Positions 35,001-45,470 of a stretch of 64,000 nucleotides of DNA are shown one piece after another. The notes beneath the pieces were generated by a model, which saw only the letters and a list, made by a program, of their open reading frames with translations, did not search any database and was not told where the DNA came from. The stretch comes from Petunia secreta. Lineage: Eukaryota; Streptophyta; Magnoliopsida; Solanales; Solanaceae. How positions within the stretch are numbered: the stretch's first letter is position 1; the number at the start of each line of letters is the position of its first letter. Made by a program: the position numbers and the translations under genes. The stretch covers positions 21,922,001 through 21,986,000 of the forward strand of contig JARKIP010000011.1 in assembly GCA_029990175.1 (NCBI GenBank), read 5' to 3'.

Positions 35001-36933
35001 TGTTGGCCTGGGTAGCGTTCTGATGCAGGAGGGTAAGGTGATAGCTTATGCCTCGAGACAGCTGAAGGTCCATGAGAAGAATTATCCTGTCCATGATTTG
35101 GAGCTGTTAGCTGTCGTGTTTGCACTGAAGTTGTGGAGGCACTATCTTTATGGCGAGCCATGTGAGATATTCACCGATCATAAGAGTCTCCAGTACTTGT
35201 TCACTCAGAAGGACTTGAACGGGAGACAGCGCCGCTGGTTAGAGCTGCTGAAGGATTATGATCTTTCTATCCGGTATCATCCCGAAAAGGCTAATGTTGT
35301 AGCCGATGCCTTGAGTAGGAAGTCCATGGGTAGCCTCGCCTATCTTGATGCTGATATGAGGCCGTTGGCCCGTGAGTTGCAGGCTTTGTCCATTAGTGGG
35401 GTTCGGTTTGATGATTCTGTTCCAGGCCGGGTGCTTGCATATGTGGGGTCTCAGTCGTCTTTAGCTTCCCAGATTCGGGAAAGGCAGTTCGAGGATCCTT
35501 ATCTGAGAGATCTCCGGGACAGGGTCCTGAGTGGGGGAGTGTCCTCGTTCGTGATTGGTGATGATGGTGCTTTGCGGCTTAACGGCCGGGTATGTGTTCC
35601 AGCCATTGTGGAGCTGAGGCAGATGATTTTGGCAGAGGCTCACAGTTCGAGATATTCCATTCATCCGGGTACTGCGAAGATGTATCATGATCTTCGAGAG
35701 CTGTATTGGTGGAAAGGGATGAAGAGGGATGTTGCTGATTATGTATCTCGGTGTTTGAATTGCCAGCAGGTGAAGTATGAGCACCGGAGGCCAGCCGGGG
35801 TGACCCAGTCTATGCCCATTCCCGAGTGGAAGTGGGAGCAGATCATTATGGATTTCGTAGTTGGTTTGCCGCTGACCGTGGGTAAGCATGATTCGGTGTG
35901 GGTAGTAGTTGATCGACTGACGAAGTCGGCTCACTTCATTCCAGTGAGGACTACTTATACCTCGGAGCGTCTGGCTCGTATCTTCATTGAGCAGATTGTG
36001 AGATTGCATGGTGCTCCTGTTTCTATCATTTCTGACCGAGGTGCTCAGTTCACAGCTCAGTTTTGGAGATCTTTTCAGAGAGAGCTGGGTACTCGGGTCG
36101 ATCTCAGCACTGCATTTCACCCGCAGACTGATGGCCAGTCTGAGCGGACCATTCAGATCCTCGAGGATATGTTGAGGGCGTGTGCTATTGATTTTGGAGG
36201 CCATTGGGATAGCCATTTGCCGCTAGCAGAGTTTGCGTATAATAATAGCTATCAGGCTTCTATCCAGATGGCTCCGTTTGAGGCATTGTATGGTCGGAGA
36301 TGTCGCTCGCTTATCGGTTGGTTCGAGTCTGGTGAGGTCCAGGTGTTGGGGCCCGATTTGGTGCAGCAGACCTTAGACAAGGTCCGGGTTATTCAGGATC
36401 GACTCCGCACGGCTCAGAGCCGGCAGATATCGTATGCAGATCGGAGGCGGAGAGATCTTGAGTTCATGGTTGGGGACCGGGTATTCCTCAGAGTGTCGCC
36501 CATGAAGGGTGTTATGAGATTTGGGAAGAAAGGCAAGCTCAGTCCTAGGTTCATTGGGCCTTTTGAGTTATTGGAGCGCGTTGGCGCCGTTGCTTATAGA
36601 CTGGCTTTGCCTCCCTCTCTGTCTGTTCATCCGGTGTTCCATGTGTCCATGCTCCGGAAGTATGTTCACGATCTGTCTCATGTGATCGATATGGCTTCCG
36701 TGGAGGTAGATGGCGACTTAGCTTATTCGGAGGAGCCTATTGCTATTGTGGCTAGAGAGGTCCGTAAGATGAGATCGAAGGTGATCCCGCTCGTGAGAGT
36801 TCAGTGGGGGCATCACTCCATTGCCGTGCCCACTTGGGAGCTTGAGTCAGAGATGCGTGAGAGGCATCCGCGCTTGTTCGATGATTCAGGTATGAAATCC
36901 TTGTATTTTCTAAGCCTGAATTTGCATTTTTAA
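32011..36933 (+). pseudogene. gag-pol: gag-pol polyprotein, Tekay copy 3 (two in-frame stops)
   Basis: Frame from ATG 32,011 to TAA 36,931-36,933. A first TAG at 33,160-33,162 replaces the CAG of the other copies just before the CCHC knuckle. The second, shared TAG is at 34,864-34,866. Without readthrough the product would be a gag lacking its zinc knuckle. The 33,352-34,866 part still encodes an unbroken protease and RT (DPGS, FIDD), and the RNase H-integrase-chromodomain part from about 34,930 is open. Private changes include Asp to Tyr after VVTK in the RT thumb region, Thr to Ile before MDFVVGLP, and Ala to Val after ELLER. Confidence 0.92.
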
Positions 36934-37058
36934 GTTTTATTGATTTCGGGTGGTACCGAGGGGTCCTCGAAATCCGTGCCAGCTCCGTGGCTAGTGTGTG
37001 GATCCTACCTTAGACTTAGGCTCGTCCGAGGACGGCCGAGAGTCTAAGTGGGGGAGAA
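36934..37058 (+). other. 3' untranslated end, copy 3
   Basis: Same hairpin (arms beginning at 37,009) and purine tract as in the other copies, ending at the LTR4 start. Confidence 0.8.
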
Positions 37059-39868
37059 TGTAACGACCCTCAAATAGTCGTTACGGGATCCAGGATCTCG
37101 ATTTGCGTGTCGACAGTCCCAAAAGCTCTGTTAGGTCATTTATGACCCGTCTGTGAAATCTGAGTCGAAACGGAGTCCGTTTGATAGGTTTTCGAGAAAA
37201 GGATCCGTTTATGAAATTCCGGAAAGGAATTTGGGGTTTCGATAGGTCGTTTTGAGTAAACGAACCCCGATGGAAAATCCGAGCGCACCGTTAGGTCCGT
37301 CTCGTCATTTATGATATGTAGCAACCTTCAAAATTGAAAACGGACCTCGTTTGATAGGACTTTTGATAAAGTCCCCGTTTCGAAAGTTTAAAAGAGTTAA
37401 AAGAGGTTTCCGAGCTCGATTTGAGCAAATGAGCTCCGATGAGAGATCCGAAAGTTCCGTTAGGTTCGTATAGTCATTTGTGAATTGGATTCCGAGGTCG
37501 TTTGGTTAAATTTCGCTATTTTGGCGAAAGTCGAAAATTGAACCTTTGTCGTGGGACCCACTTTTTGAGTTCTGGAGGTCCGAATTGAGTTCCGTCTTGA
37601 CGAGCATGTCACCCAAGTATTTTATGGCTTGTGTGCAAAATTTGGGATCATTCCGAGCTTCGTAGGGTCCCGTTTTGCCCCTAAAACAGTAGAAAATCTG
37701 GTGCGACTTTTCTGTTCTGTTTTGGCGCAAACAGCCGGATAAAAGCTGATTTTTCGGCCAATCCGTAAGGAATTAGGAAAAACGCAAAACATGAAAGTTG
37801 TAGCCCTTTGGGTTGTAGTTCTAATGGCACCGGTTTCAGGTCATTTGGACATTCCTATCAAAAGTTATGATTTTTTCAAAAGAAGCTGTCACAGAGGCAA
37901 AAAACTGCTATAAAAAGGCCATTTCGGGCCATTTCGGTTCATAACTTATAAAAATCATTTGGTGAGCTCTTGAGGTGATTTTTGGGTATTTCTTAAAGAC
38001 CCAATCATACTTACACTTAAGGTAAGCCCTTTCAATCCATCTTTATGTTGATTAACACAAGAATCAAAGGGTTGATTCTTGGAAATGGGTTAGAACCCTA
38101 GATTCTTAAGAATTGGGGAAAGACATCGAGCAAGGCTCGCATGTGGAATCTAAGTGTACTTTTGGACTCACGGGAGCGTGGGGAGTCCGGAAAAGTACAT
38201 TTTGTAAATTTAGGGCTCGGCCCTACCCGAGGGCATTTTGGTAATTTTTACCCTAGGATGCCTATAGGCTTAAATAGCTATAATTGAGCACTCATATGTG
38301 CTATATCTTGTCTTAATAGACCTAGTGGAGAGTCCTTCGCGGACAAGGCGAGCGGGAAAGGAGATTCTTCCCGGCATTTGAGCCCGAATTTCGAGGTAAG
38401 TGAGACTTGACCTCTATTGTGCTTGTGGACTCTTCCTTCATGCTAGTATGCTTCATGTACGCATATATATACCTAACAATGGTTAGGATTAATGATGTGA
38501 ATTACTTGCTATTATTGTTTGTTATAAAAAGCGAGATTGTGACTCGACCGAGGTATGTGCCGGTCTAAACGCTACGTCGAGGTAGCTTAAATTTATATCG
38601 TAGTAACGCTTGCTACGCCATGCTTAGATAGCAAGAACTTGGGACATGGCCGAGGATGTTGCCGGCATGTCATGATAAATGTCTTGCCGAGGATTTTGCC
38701 GGCTTTTGTATGATATTGGTACTTGATTTGTTCACGTGCCGGGTTGGGTAGTGCTGTCTATACGTAACCTTGGGTTGGACGACATGGGAGTAGGGATTGT
38801 ACCCCCAAACTGTGGTCGGGTTAACCTTCGCCTTACGTTCAGCTAGCATAACCAACCTGGGTTACGGTGACTGTGAAATATTATCGTTATTAATATTTCT
38901 GTTATTATTTCTGTTATTGTTATTAATGTCGTGGATATTAATACTGTTAGAGGGACACTTGACAGGGGGTGTGGTGTCGCCTATACTATGAGATGTGTCA
39001 CACTTGACAGGGGGTGTGGTGTGGACACTTGATCTTTGAGATGTGACACACTTGACAGGGGTGTGGTGTGGTCACTTGATTTATTGAGATACGCCGCACT
39101 TGACAGGGGGTGTGGTGCAATCGTAGACAGATTTGAGATGAGCCAACGACTACGGGTCGTTGGTCTACTTATTCATGATTGTGATAGTGACTTCGGGTCA
39201 CGGTATATGGTTGATACTTAGTAGTGGTGTTGCTAGTCCATCGTAGGTCTAGGTTAGTCGGCACGGGAGTAGAGATTGGACCTCCAAACCGCCGCTGAGT
39301 TGACCTATGCCTTACGTTGGATGGGCATAATCCTTGAGACTTCTGGTTACTACTTGTGTGTATGGAATGTGTTACATCTATTTGTGATTTCACTACTTTA
39401 TTGTATGATTACTATAGTATGTTGTTGCTTATGATGCATGTAGCGACTTGTCCCGCAAGGGTACCTTAGCGGGCCTGTCGGTGATCTTACTGGGCTTCGG
39501 CTCATAACTTACTCTGCTACGTGCGCAGGTCCTTCATCCAGTCAGCAGCCCGGACGTTAGCGGTTCCCGAGGCTTCTGAGACTTTTGATTGAGGTGAGCC
39601 GACCACACAGACCGTGGTGGCATACCGCCGGAGTCACTTAGAGATAGGACTCAGATTTCTTTGATGTATATTCATACTTTATTGAGTCACTCTTAGAATG
39701 CTCCAATTCTTTTGTGGATATATTCTTTTGGACTTCACCCTTTTATATTTATATATCCATTTATGATCTTTTCACATTATTGTTCTTTTCCGCATCTTGT
39801 TTCATTGGTTCGCCTAGGCAAATGTTGTTTAGGTGCCATCACGAGCCCTTGGAAATTGGGTCGTGACA
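37059..39868 (+). repeat. LTR4 of the Tekay array
   Basis: 2,810 bp, right-hand end of the array, ending GGTCGTGACA and followed directly by the target duplication GTACA (39,869-39,873). Private changes include GGGATCCAGGATC near the start and GGTGCAATCG after the fourth CACTTGACAGG unit. TATA-like box at 37,909. Confidence 0.95.
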
Positions 39869-40322
39869 GTACATAAACTACATAGTATCATGAACTATTT
39901 ATTTTTGGAGTTTGGGTGGTGTTGACTATTGCTAGCTTTTGACCCCTTTTAGACATAACATAATCTAATACTCTCTTAGTTAAAATATCGTTTGAATTTC
40001 ATGCTTAAATTTTAGTTTAATCTCTTAACCCTTTTCTTCGAATCCCAGTTATAAAGTCCGGCCGGTAACCACATTTGGTGGAGCTTGAGAGGTGCCTAAC
40101 CCCTTCCTCTCGAGTTAACTTGAACCTCTTACCTAGAATTTCTGGTCCGTAGACTAAGTTTCGGAGTTAATTATAAAATTAGCTAGAAACAAAATAGGTG
40201 CCCTAATAAATCTAGTTAAAAAATATGTTAGGTGGCGACTCAAACTCTTTACCCGTGAGTTACCCACTAAGTCGAGCCCTATTTCGAACTTTAACCGGTT
40301 CGAGTGAAAATAGGATGCGAAA
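39869..40322 (+). repeat. Right part of the solo LTR
   Basis: Resumes the solo LTR after the nested array, about 450 bp, non-coding. It ends TGCGAAA and is followed by ATGTC (40,323-40,327), matching the bases before 9,904. Confidence 0.65.
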
Positions 40323-40327
40323 ATGTC

Positions 40328-41480
40328 TAGGCGTCGATTTCTTATAGCTTTTATGTTGTTTTCAGTGTATTATGTGCCCAACAATGATTGATGTAAAGTA
40401 AAATGCTAACTTGAGGTGTTTTGGATGTTTTAGGAGCAAAATGAAGAAAATTGGAGCTTGAATTGTACAAGAACAAGGAAGAAGCAGCATGTACAGCCAT
40501 GGATGCTTGACATGCTAGGCTGTATGGTCTGGGAAGAGTGCAAATATTGAAAAAATTGAAAGAAGTAGCGCATACAGCCACGGATGCTTGGCATGCTCTG
40601 GTGTATGCGATGGGAAATACTCCTAGAGTTGCTGGGACAAGCTAAAACGTGAGCCAAGATTCATTAATTGAGTTGTAATTCTTCTTTCCTCTTCATTGTT
40701 TCATGGATCTTAGATTATTTTGTGAGAAAGCTATCTTATATAAGAGTAGCTAAACTCTATTATTCTAGGGTTATGGTTAACCATGAAAGTTGTACTTTGA
40801 AGTTGATTGAATTCTATTAAATCTATCAAATTGAGTTGTTTGTTTAATTATGCTCTGAATTACTTGATTTCCTGGCGAGTTGTTAAGTACTATCCATGAA
40901 CCTGAGGTTGAACTCGAAAGTGGGAACCGTAGGTTGCAATAGTATTAAATAAGGCGTGTTCCTGAACCCGGGCATCGGGAAATGGTTTGGCGGTTAGGAT
41001 AGAAATATACCTAACAGTCACGCTTAATCAGTATACAGGAGAAGCACATGCATTCTTGTTAACTCTAATTCCATGGACATATAGGCGTTAAGTTAGCTTG
41101 AATAGGCGAACAGGGTATCAATAGAGCTCTGTGAGTATAATCAACCCTATGATTAGCAACTCAGATAAATAAAGTTAGTTCAATTAGCGGAGGAGTGCAG
41201 CTGGATTGGTAATCGTCCCATAATTCTGGAATATTTCCTCTCACTATTATCTAAAACTCTGGACCGTCTTGCATTCCATTTACTTCAATTACTTTTAGTT
41301 AATTTGTTTAACTAAACACAATCGAAATTTATTAAACTCTCTTGAACAATATTTGAATTAAAGTTCGTCTAGTTAATAGTTAATCGATAGTCCTCGTGGA
41401 ACGATACTTTCGTATCACTTTATTACTTGATCGACCGCGTATACTTGCGTGTGCGTTTGGAGCGACAGTGATTATCTCAA
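40328..41480 (+). mobile_element. LTR-like retroelement remnant
   Basis: The region has the look of an LTR: a TATA-like CTTATATAAGAG near 40,734, and a 3' part around 41,390-41,470 with TCCTCGTGGAACGATACTTT and GTATACTTGCGTGTGCG, wording I associate with 3' ends of Athila-type plant LTRs. No primer-binding site follows and no gag or pol is present, so it would be a truncated or solo LTR. Exact ends were not found. Two related blocks of about 45 bp lie at 40,489-40,531 and 40,570-40,617. The family is uncertain. Confidence 0.35.
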
Positions 41481-43301
41481 ACGACCCCGGATTTAACAGC
41501 AGAAGAGACTTGATTTAAAATGCTTTCAGCGAAAATCTTTCAAGCCTATGAGTAAATGCATCGGTAGTTGTTCCAAAGGTATTCGCCACCACAAACCCTA
41601 GAGTCTAGACACTTGTAAAAAGGCATCCATGAAGCCGGATTTGAAGATCTGAAACTTTTCCCTAGATCAATAGCAACAATCATTAAAAATAAAGCAATCA
41701 AATCATAACTTGAATCACTTCGGCAATACCAAAAATGGGCAAAGGAGGTCATGGCGAGTCGGATAGTGTATTTTCAACTAATTCCGGCAGCAGACGATGG
41801 TGGTCCAGTGGCAGAAGGGCGGTGGTTTACAGCAGTGGGTGATTTCTAGTAGCTAGTCACAAAAATAGGCAAGGAGGTCAACTAGAGAGAAGGATGAGAA
41901 GGGGAAAATGAGTTTTCTAGAGAGAGAAAGTGTGAATGTGAAATAATTGTAGAATAGTGTTTAAGGGGTAAAAGTAAAAATACTTTTAAAAGTGATCGAA
42001 AGTGCTTATACTTTAAAGACCACCAAAAAATAGCGCACCAAAAAAAGAGTAGGCACTAAAGTACTCATTCCACATAAAAAATGTAGATTTAAAAAAATGT
42101 AGATTTATAAGCAAACTGGCAACATCAGTACATGCTTTTCAAGCCATCGGTACTTAAGACTCTAAATCATGCATGCATAATCAGCTTCAAATCATGCCTT
42201 TGATCAAAGCAAGTTAAGGGGTAAAACATCACCGTGTTATTCGTTTCTGGAAAACTCAAACGTGTTAATCAATCCCCACTATTGTTTCTTCAAAAAGTTT
42301 CAAATAAGAAATGATACAATTTAGGGAAGTTCAACCATCAAAACTGTCAATCTCAACAAAAAAAAATATAATATATAATTTTTTAGTTGGTGGTGTGGTG
42401 AGATAATGAAGAAAAGAATGCGGTAAAGCTCGAACCTTATATCTCTAAAATGTATGCTAGCAGCTCTAAATCACTAATAAATTCTCATGAATATCTTCTT
42501 TTTTTTGTTACTTTCATGTGGAAACTAACTGCAATTCATATTTTAGATGGAAAATCTACTTTTGAGAAAATTAAATCGTGAAAATATTACTAAGTTTAAT
42601 ACAGATATAAATGATTTATATAATTAAATTCAACTAATTTAAATTGAGACGTTACTTGTTGATATGAACAGTTTACTAAAAGACTGACTTTCATTCATTA
42701 TCATTAGTCCAGCGTGAAACTAAGAAAGAGAGATGTGCCTAAGAGAGAAATTATGATAATGTACCCTAGCTAAATGAGTGAAGTTAGATCTATTATTTTG
42801 GTAGATATCAATCATGGTGGATCTGACAAATAGTGTCGAGCTCAAATACACTACAATTGTTATGAATTATTCCACACGTAGTTCACGACTCAATTTTTTA
42901 TATTTTCTTAAAATGGTACAAACCATTTTCTTTTGTAATTTTTTTTTCCAGATTTTGGTCCAAATCCCAGAAGCTTCAAGGGTGTATGATGTCTCGACTT
43001 AGTCGGGCTAATTCGATGACTAGCCAATTTTTACACCACTTAAAGAGAATCCGTCAATAATTATAAACTTTTTAAAAAGTAGCCGGATATTAAAAACATG
43101 TGTTTTTTAAGATTAGCCGGAGAATAAAAATCCGAGGATTTGAACAAAACTCCAGTAAAATTTTATGGAGTCCGGTTAAAAGTTCCAAGAAATTTTCCCA
43201 AAGCTTCATATTTGAAGTACCGGTATTTTTTACTAGGAGTTTTGCACTAGTAAAAATGCAAGTAAAAAATACAGGTGCTTCCATTCAAAGTCTCATTTTA
43301 A
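41481..43301. other. Intergenic DNA, no gene recognised
   Basis: AT-rich stretch with scattered short open frames, none showing a domain. Around 41,740-41,940 it is purine-rich (GAGAGAAGGATGAGAAGG) and might be remnant gene-flanking DNA. No terminal repeats were identified. Confidence 0.45.
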
Positions 43302-44002
43302 ACTCACGTTCAGAAGATGAATGTGGCCGAGAAGAGGATGCTTCGATGGATGTGTGGGCATACTAGAAAAGATAAAGATTATGAACGAAATCATTCGAGA
43401 CAAAGTAGGAGTAGCCTCAGTGATGGACAAGATGAGGGAAGCGAGGTGAGATGATTAGCGCATGTGAAAAGGAGGAGCACAGATACCCTAGTACGGAGGT
43501 GCGAAATGTCGGGTCTATGGAGAGGTAAGGGTAGATCGTAGAAGAATTGGAGCGAGGTAATTAGTCAGGACATGGCTCGGCTCCAAATCACCGAAGACAT
43601 GACCCTAGATAGGGGAACATGGAGAGAGAGGATTAAAGTGGAAGGTTAGTAGGTAGTTGCATGTTCTATCTCCTTTTGTGGTAGAACTCGATGATAGTGT
43701 AGGGGTTAGAGATTATCAGCTGTTATTTTTATATGGTTATTTCATTCTTCGATTTTACTAGTACTATTATTTTGATGTCATTGCTTTACCTTGATTTTTT
43801 TCTTCGTTCGTTATTCAGCTATTCTTTTTGTCTTCTTGTGTTTTTTTTTTTTAAACACATTTTCAAATAAGTTCTTCTTGATTCGAGGGTCTTTTGGAAA
43901 TAATCTCCCTATCTTACTCAAGGTAGGTAGAAGTAAAGTTTGCATATACTTCACCCTCCTCAAACCACACTTGTGAAAATATATTAGGTTTGTTGTTATT
44001 GT
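43302..44002 (+). mobile_element. 5'-truncated LINE (RTE-like), 3' end only
   Basis: The start reads as the C-terminal tail of an RTE-type reverse transcriptase (HVQKMNVAEKRMLRWMCGHT, then DKVGV and DKMREAR after a one-base frameshift near 43,376), with several further stops. The 3' untranslated tail at about 43,800-44,002 has the familiar GAGGGTCTTTTGGAAATAAT and AAGGTAGGTAGAAGTAAAG pattern and ends in TTG-rich sequence (TTTGTTGTTATTG). In Solanaceae this tail is shared by RTE LINEs and the SINEs they mobilise. The copy is inactive. No target duplication was pinned down. Confidence 0.75.
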
Positions 44003-44683
44003 GGAGTTTCAATCTTATGAATTTAGTTGCAAAAAGAAGAGTTAAGATGTCAATGACACCCGATAGCAACTCTAAGGGATGCTCTTATCGAAGTTGTTTG
44101 CGTGAGAGGGACACTTTAGGTATCGCAGCTATAATTTTAGTCCTAATAATGAGAAGAATATTACAAAATATGACCTTTTTTCCGATCAGTAGAACTTGGC
44201 TATTGCCAAAAAAAATTATTTTTATAAGATTTTTCTGGTACGGGGCAAAATCTCTTACGAGCGCCAGAAAGTGTCCTACTTTTGAAAATCTCTCGCAACT
44301 TTCAGCCCCGCATGTAAATAAAAGAATTTCACCGGGTGCCTTCCATAAGGAGTGGTTTTGCAAGTTTGCCCCCGTTTAACAATATTTTAACAAAATACCC
44401 TTATACGGGGCCAAGACTTTAAGTCACAAATTTGTAAGTGTTGGCCTTTAGGCAAGTCAAGGGCAAGAGTGTTCTTCTCTACACCCTAGAATGTTTAATG
44501 TTGGTTCATTAGATCCATATAAAGCAAGACCCAGAACTCCCATTAAGCCCAGTGCCAAAAGGTCAAGGAAGTTGGTGACCAGATGACAGGAAGCCGGCGA
44601 CCTAAGCCCCGGTGAACGGAGAATGCAGGAAGAGATTGGAAGAGGCAAGTGTTGCCTTTTGCCAACACTTACGATTAAGTGCT
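44003..44683. other. Intergenic DNA, no gene recognised
   Basis: Contains overlapping open frames on both strands near 44,000-44,380 with no recognisable domain. Probably decayed repeat sequence. Confidence 0.4.
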
Positions 44684-44884
44684 GAGAGAATGTGAGATTC
44701 AAGGGGCTTCACGGAGTGTTGGCAAATAGAGAGTCCAAGGGCAAGTCTTGGCCCCGCATCAAGAGATTGACACGGAGCAACACTTTCCTTGAGAGAATGT
44801 GAGATTCACGGGGCTTCAAGGGGCAAGTATTGGCAAATAGAGAGGGGTCAAAGGCAAGTTGTGGCCCCGTGCCAAGAGAATGAC
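44684..44884 (+). repeat. Tandem duplication, about 107-bp unit
   Basis: Both halves start GAGAGAATGTGAGATTCA (44,684 and 44,791) and share GGGGCTTCA, TTGGCAAATAGAGAG and TGGCCCCG in order. The second half is slightly shorter and diverged. Non-coding. Confidence 0.75.
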
Positions 44885-45160
44885 AGTAATGTTTAAGTCC
44901 AGAATTTTCTCAGTAAACTTAATGGGGGTATTTTTGCAAAATCCTGTCAAAGCGCAGACAAAAAGGCAAATTATTGCCTATTGGGTCATATTTTTGCAAA
45001 AGGGCGGGGGGAGGGGAAGTGCACGAAAGGCCACTTTTGGCACTGGTCTTTGAGCACAGGCCATTAATACCAAAATATTTAGTTTATAGCCATTTTTTAC
45101 ACCCACCAGAAATAGAAAAATGAAAAAAAAAATTAAATTACCGCCAAATATATATATCAG

Positions 45161-45470
45161 TCCATGTGGATAGAACTTCAGTACATAAAGGTATGGAAGT
45201 TCAATCCCTGTGGATGAAACTTCAATCCATAAGGGTAGACAAGTTCAATCCCCGTGGATGGAACTTCTGTCCATAAGAGTAGAGAAGTTCAATCCCCGTG
45301 GATGCAACTTCTATCCACAAGGGTAGAGAAGTTCAATCCCTGTGGATGGAACTTCAATCCATAAGAGTAGATAAGTTCAATCCATGTGGATGGAACTTCA
45401 GTACACAAGGCAGAGAAGTTCAATCCATGTGGATAGAACTTCAGTCCATGTGGTTTGAACTTCAATCGGT
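45161..45470 (+). repeat. Minisatellite, 44-bp unit, about 7 copies
   Basis: Units begin TCC(A/C/T)(T/C)GTGGAT at 45,161, 45,205, 45,249, 45,293, 45,337, 45,381 and 45,424, so the period is 44 bp, then 43 for the last step. Each unit contains GGAACTTC-like and AAGTTCAATCC words that are partly complementary (GAACTT / AAGTTC). Confidence 0.9.

Larger units (their letters stand above)
12866..39868 (+). mobile_element. Tandem array of a Tekay/Del-like Ty3/gypsy chromovirus (4 LTRs, 3 internal regions)
   Basis: The structure is LTR1-int1-LTR2-int2-LTR3-int3-LTR4 with unit spacing of 8,065, 8,066 and 8,062 bp. Each internal region is exactly 5,256 bp. Only one target duplication exists: GTACA at 12,861-12,865 and 39,869-39,873; no host sequence separates the units. 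This is expected when one insertion expands by unequal recombination between its LTRs on sister or homologous chromatids. Each LTR and each internal region carries its own private substitutions, which argues against a simple assembly duplication. The clade call rests on the long LTRs, tRNA-Met primer site, integrase and C-terminal chromodomain, and is inference. Confidence 0.93.
9904..40322 (+). mobile_element. Solo LTR (about 3.4 kb) interrupted by the Tekay array
   Basis: It begins TGTTGACACCCAATTTTG, a start I associate with large Solanaceae gypsy LTRs. Its other end is GGATGCGAAA at 40,322. The 5-bp sequence ATGTC lies on both sides (9,899-9,903 and 40,323-40,327). Removing the 27,003-bp nested array and its 5-bp duplication leaves about 3,411 bp with no gag or pol, which is what LTR-LTR recombination leaves behind. 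The terminal CA expected of an LTR is AA here, so the right end is slightly decayed. The family is unassigned. An alternative is that one edge matches by chance; the fit of start, end and duplication argues against this. Confidence 0.7.

Noticed and set aside
45161..45470. CRISPR-like array
   Set aside because: Units are contiguous without unique spacers, and the window is plant nuclear DNA.
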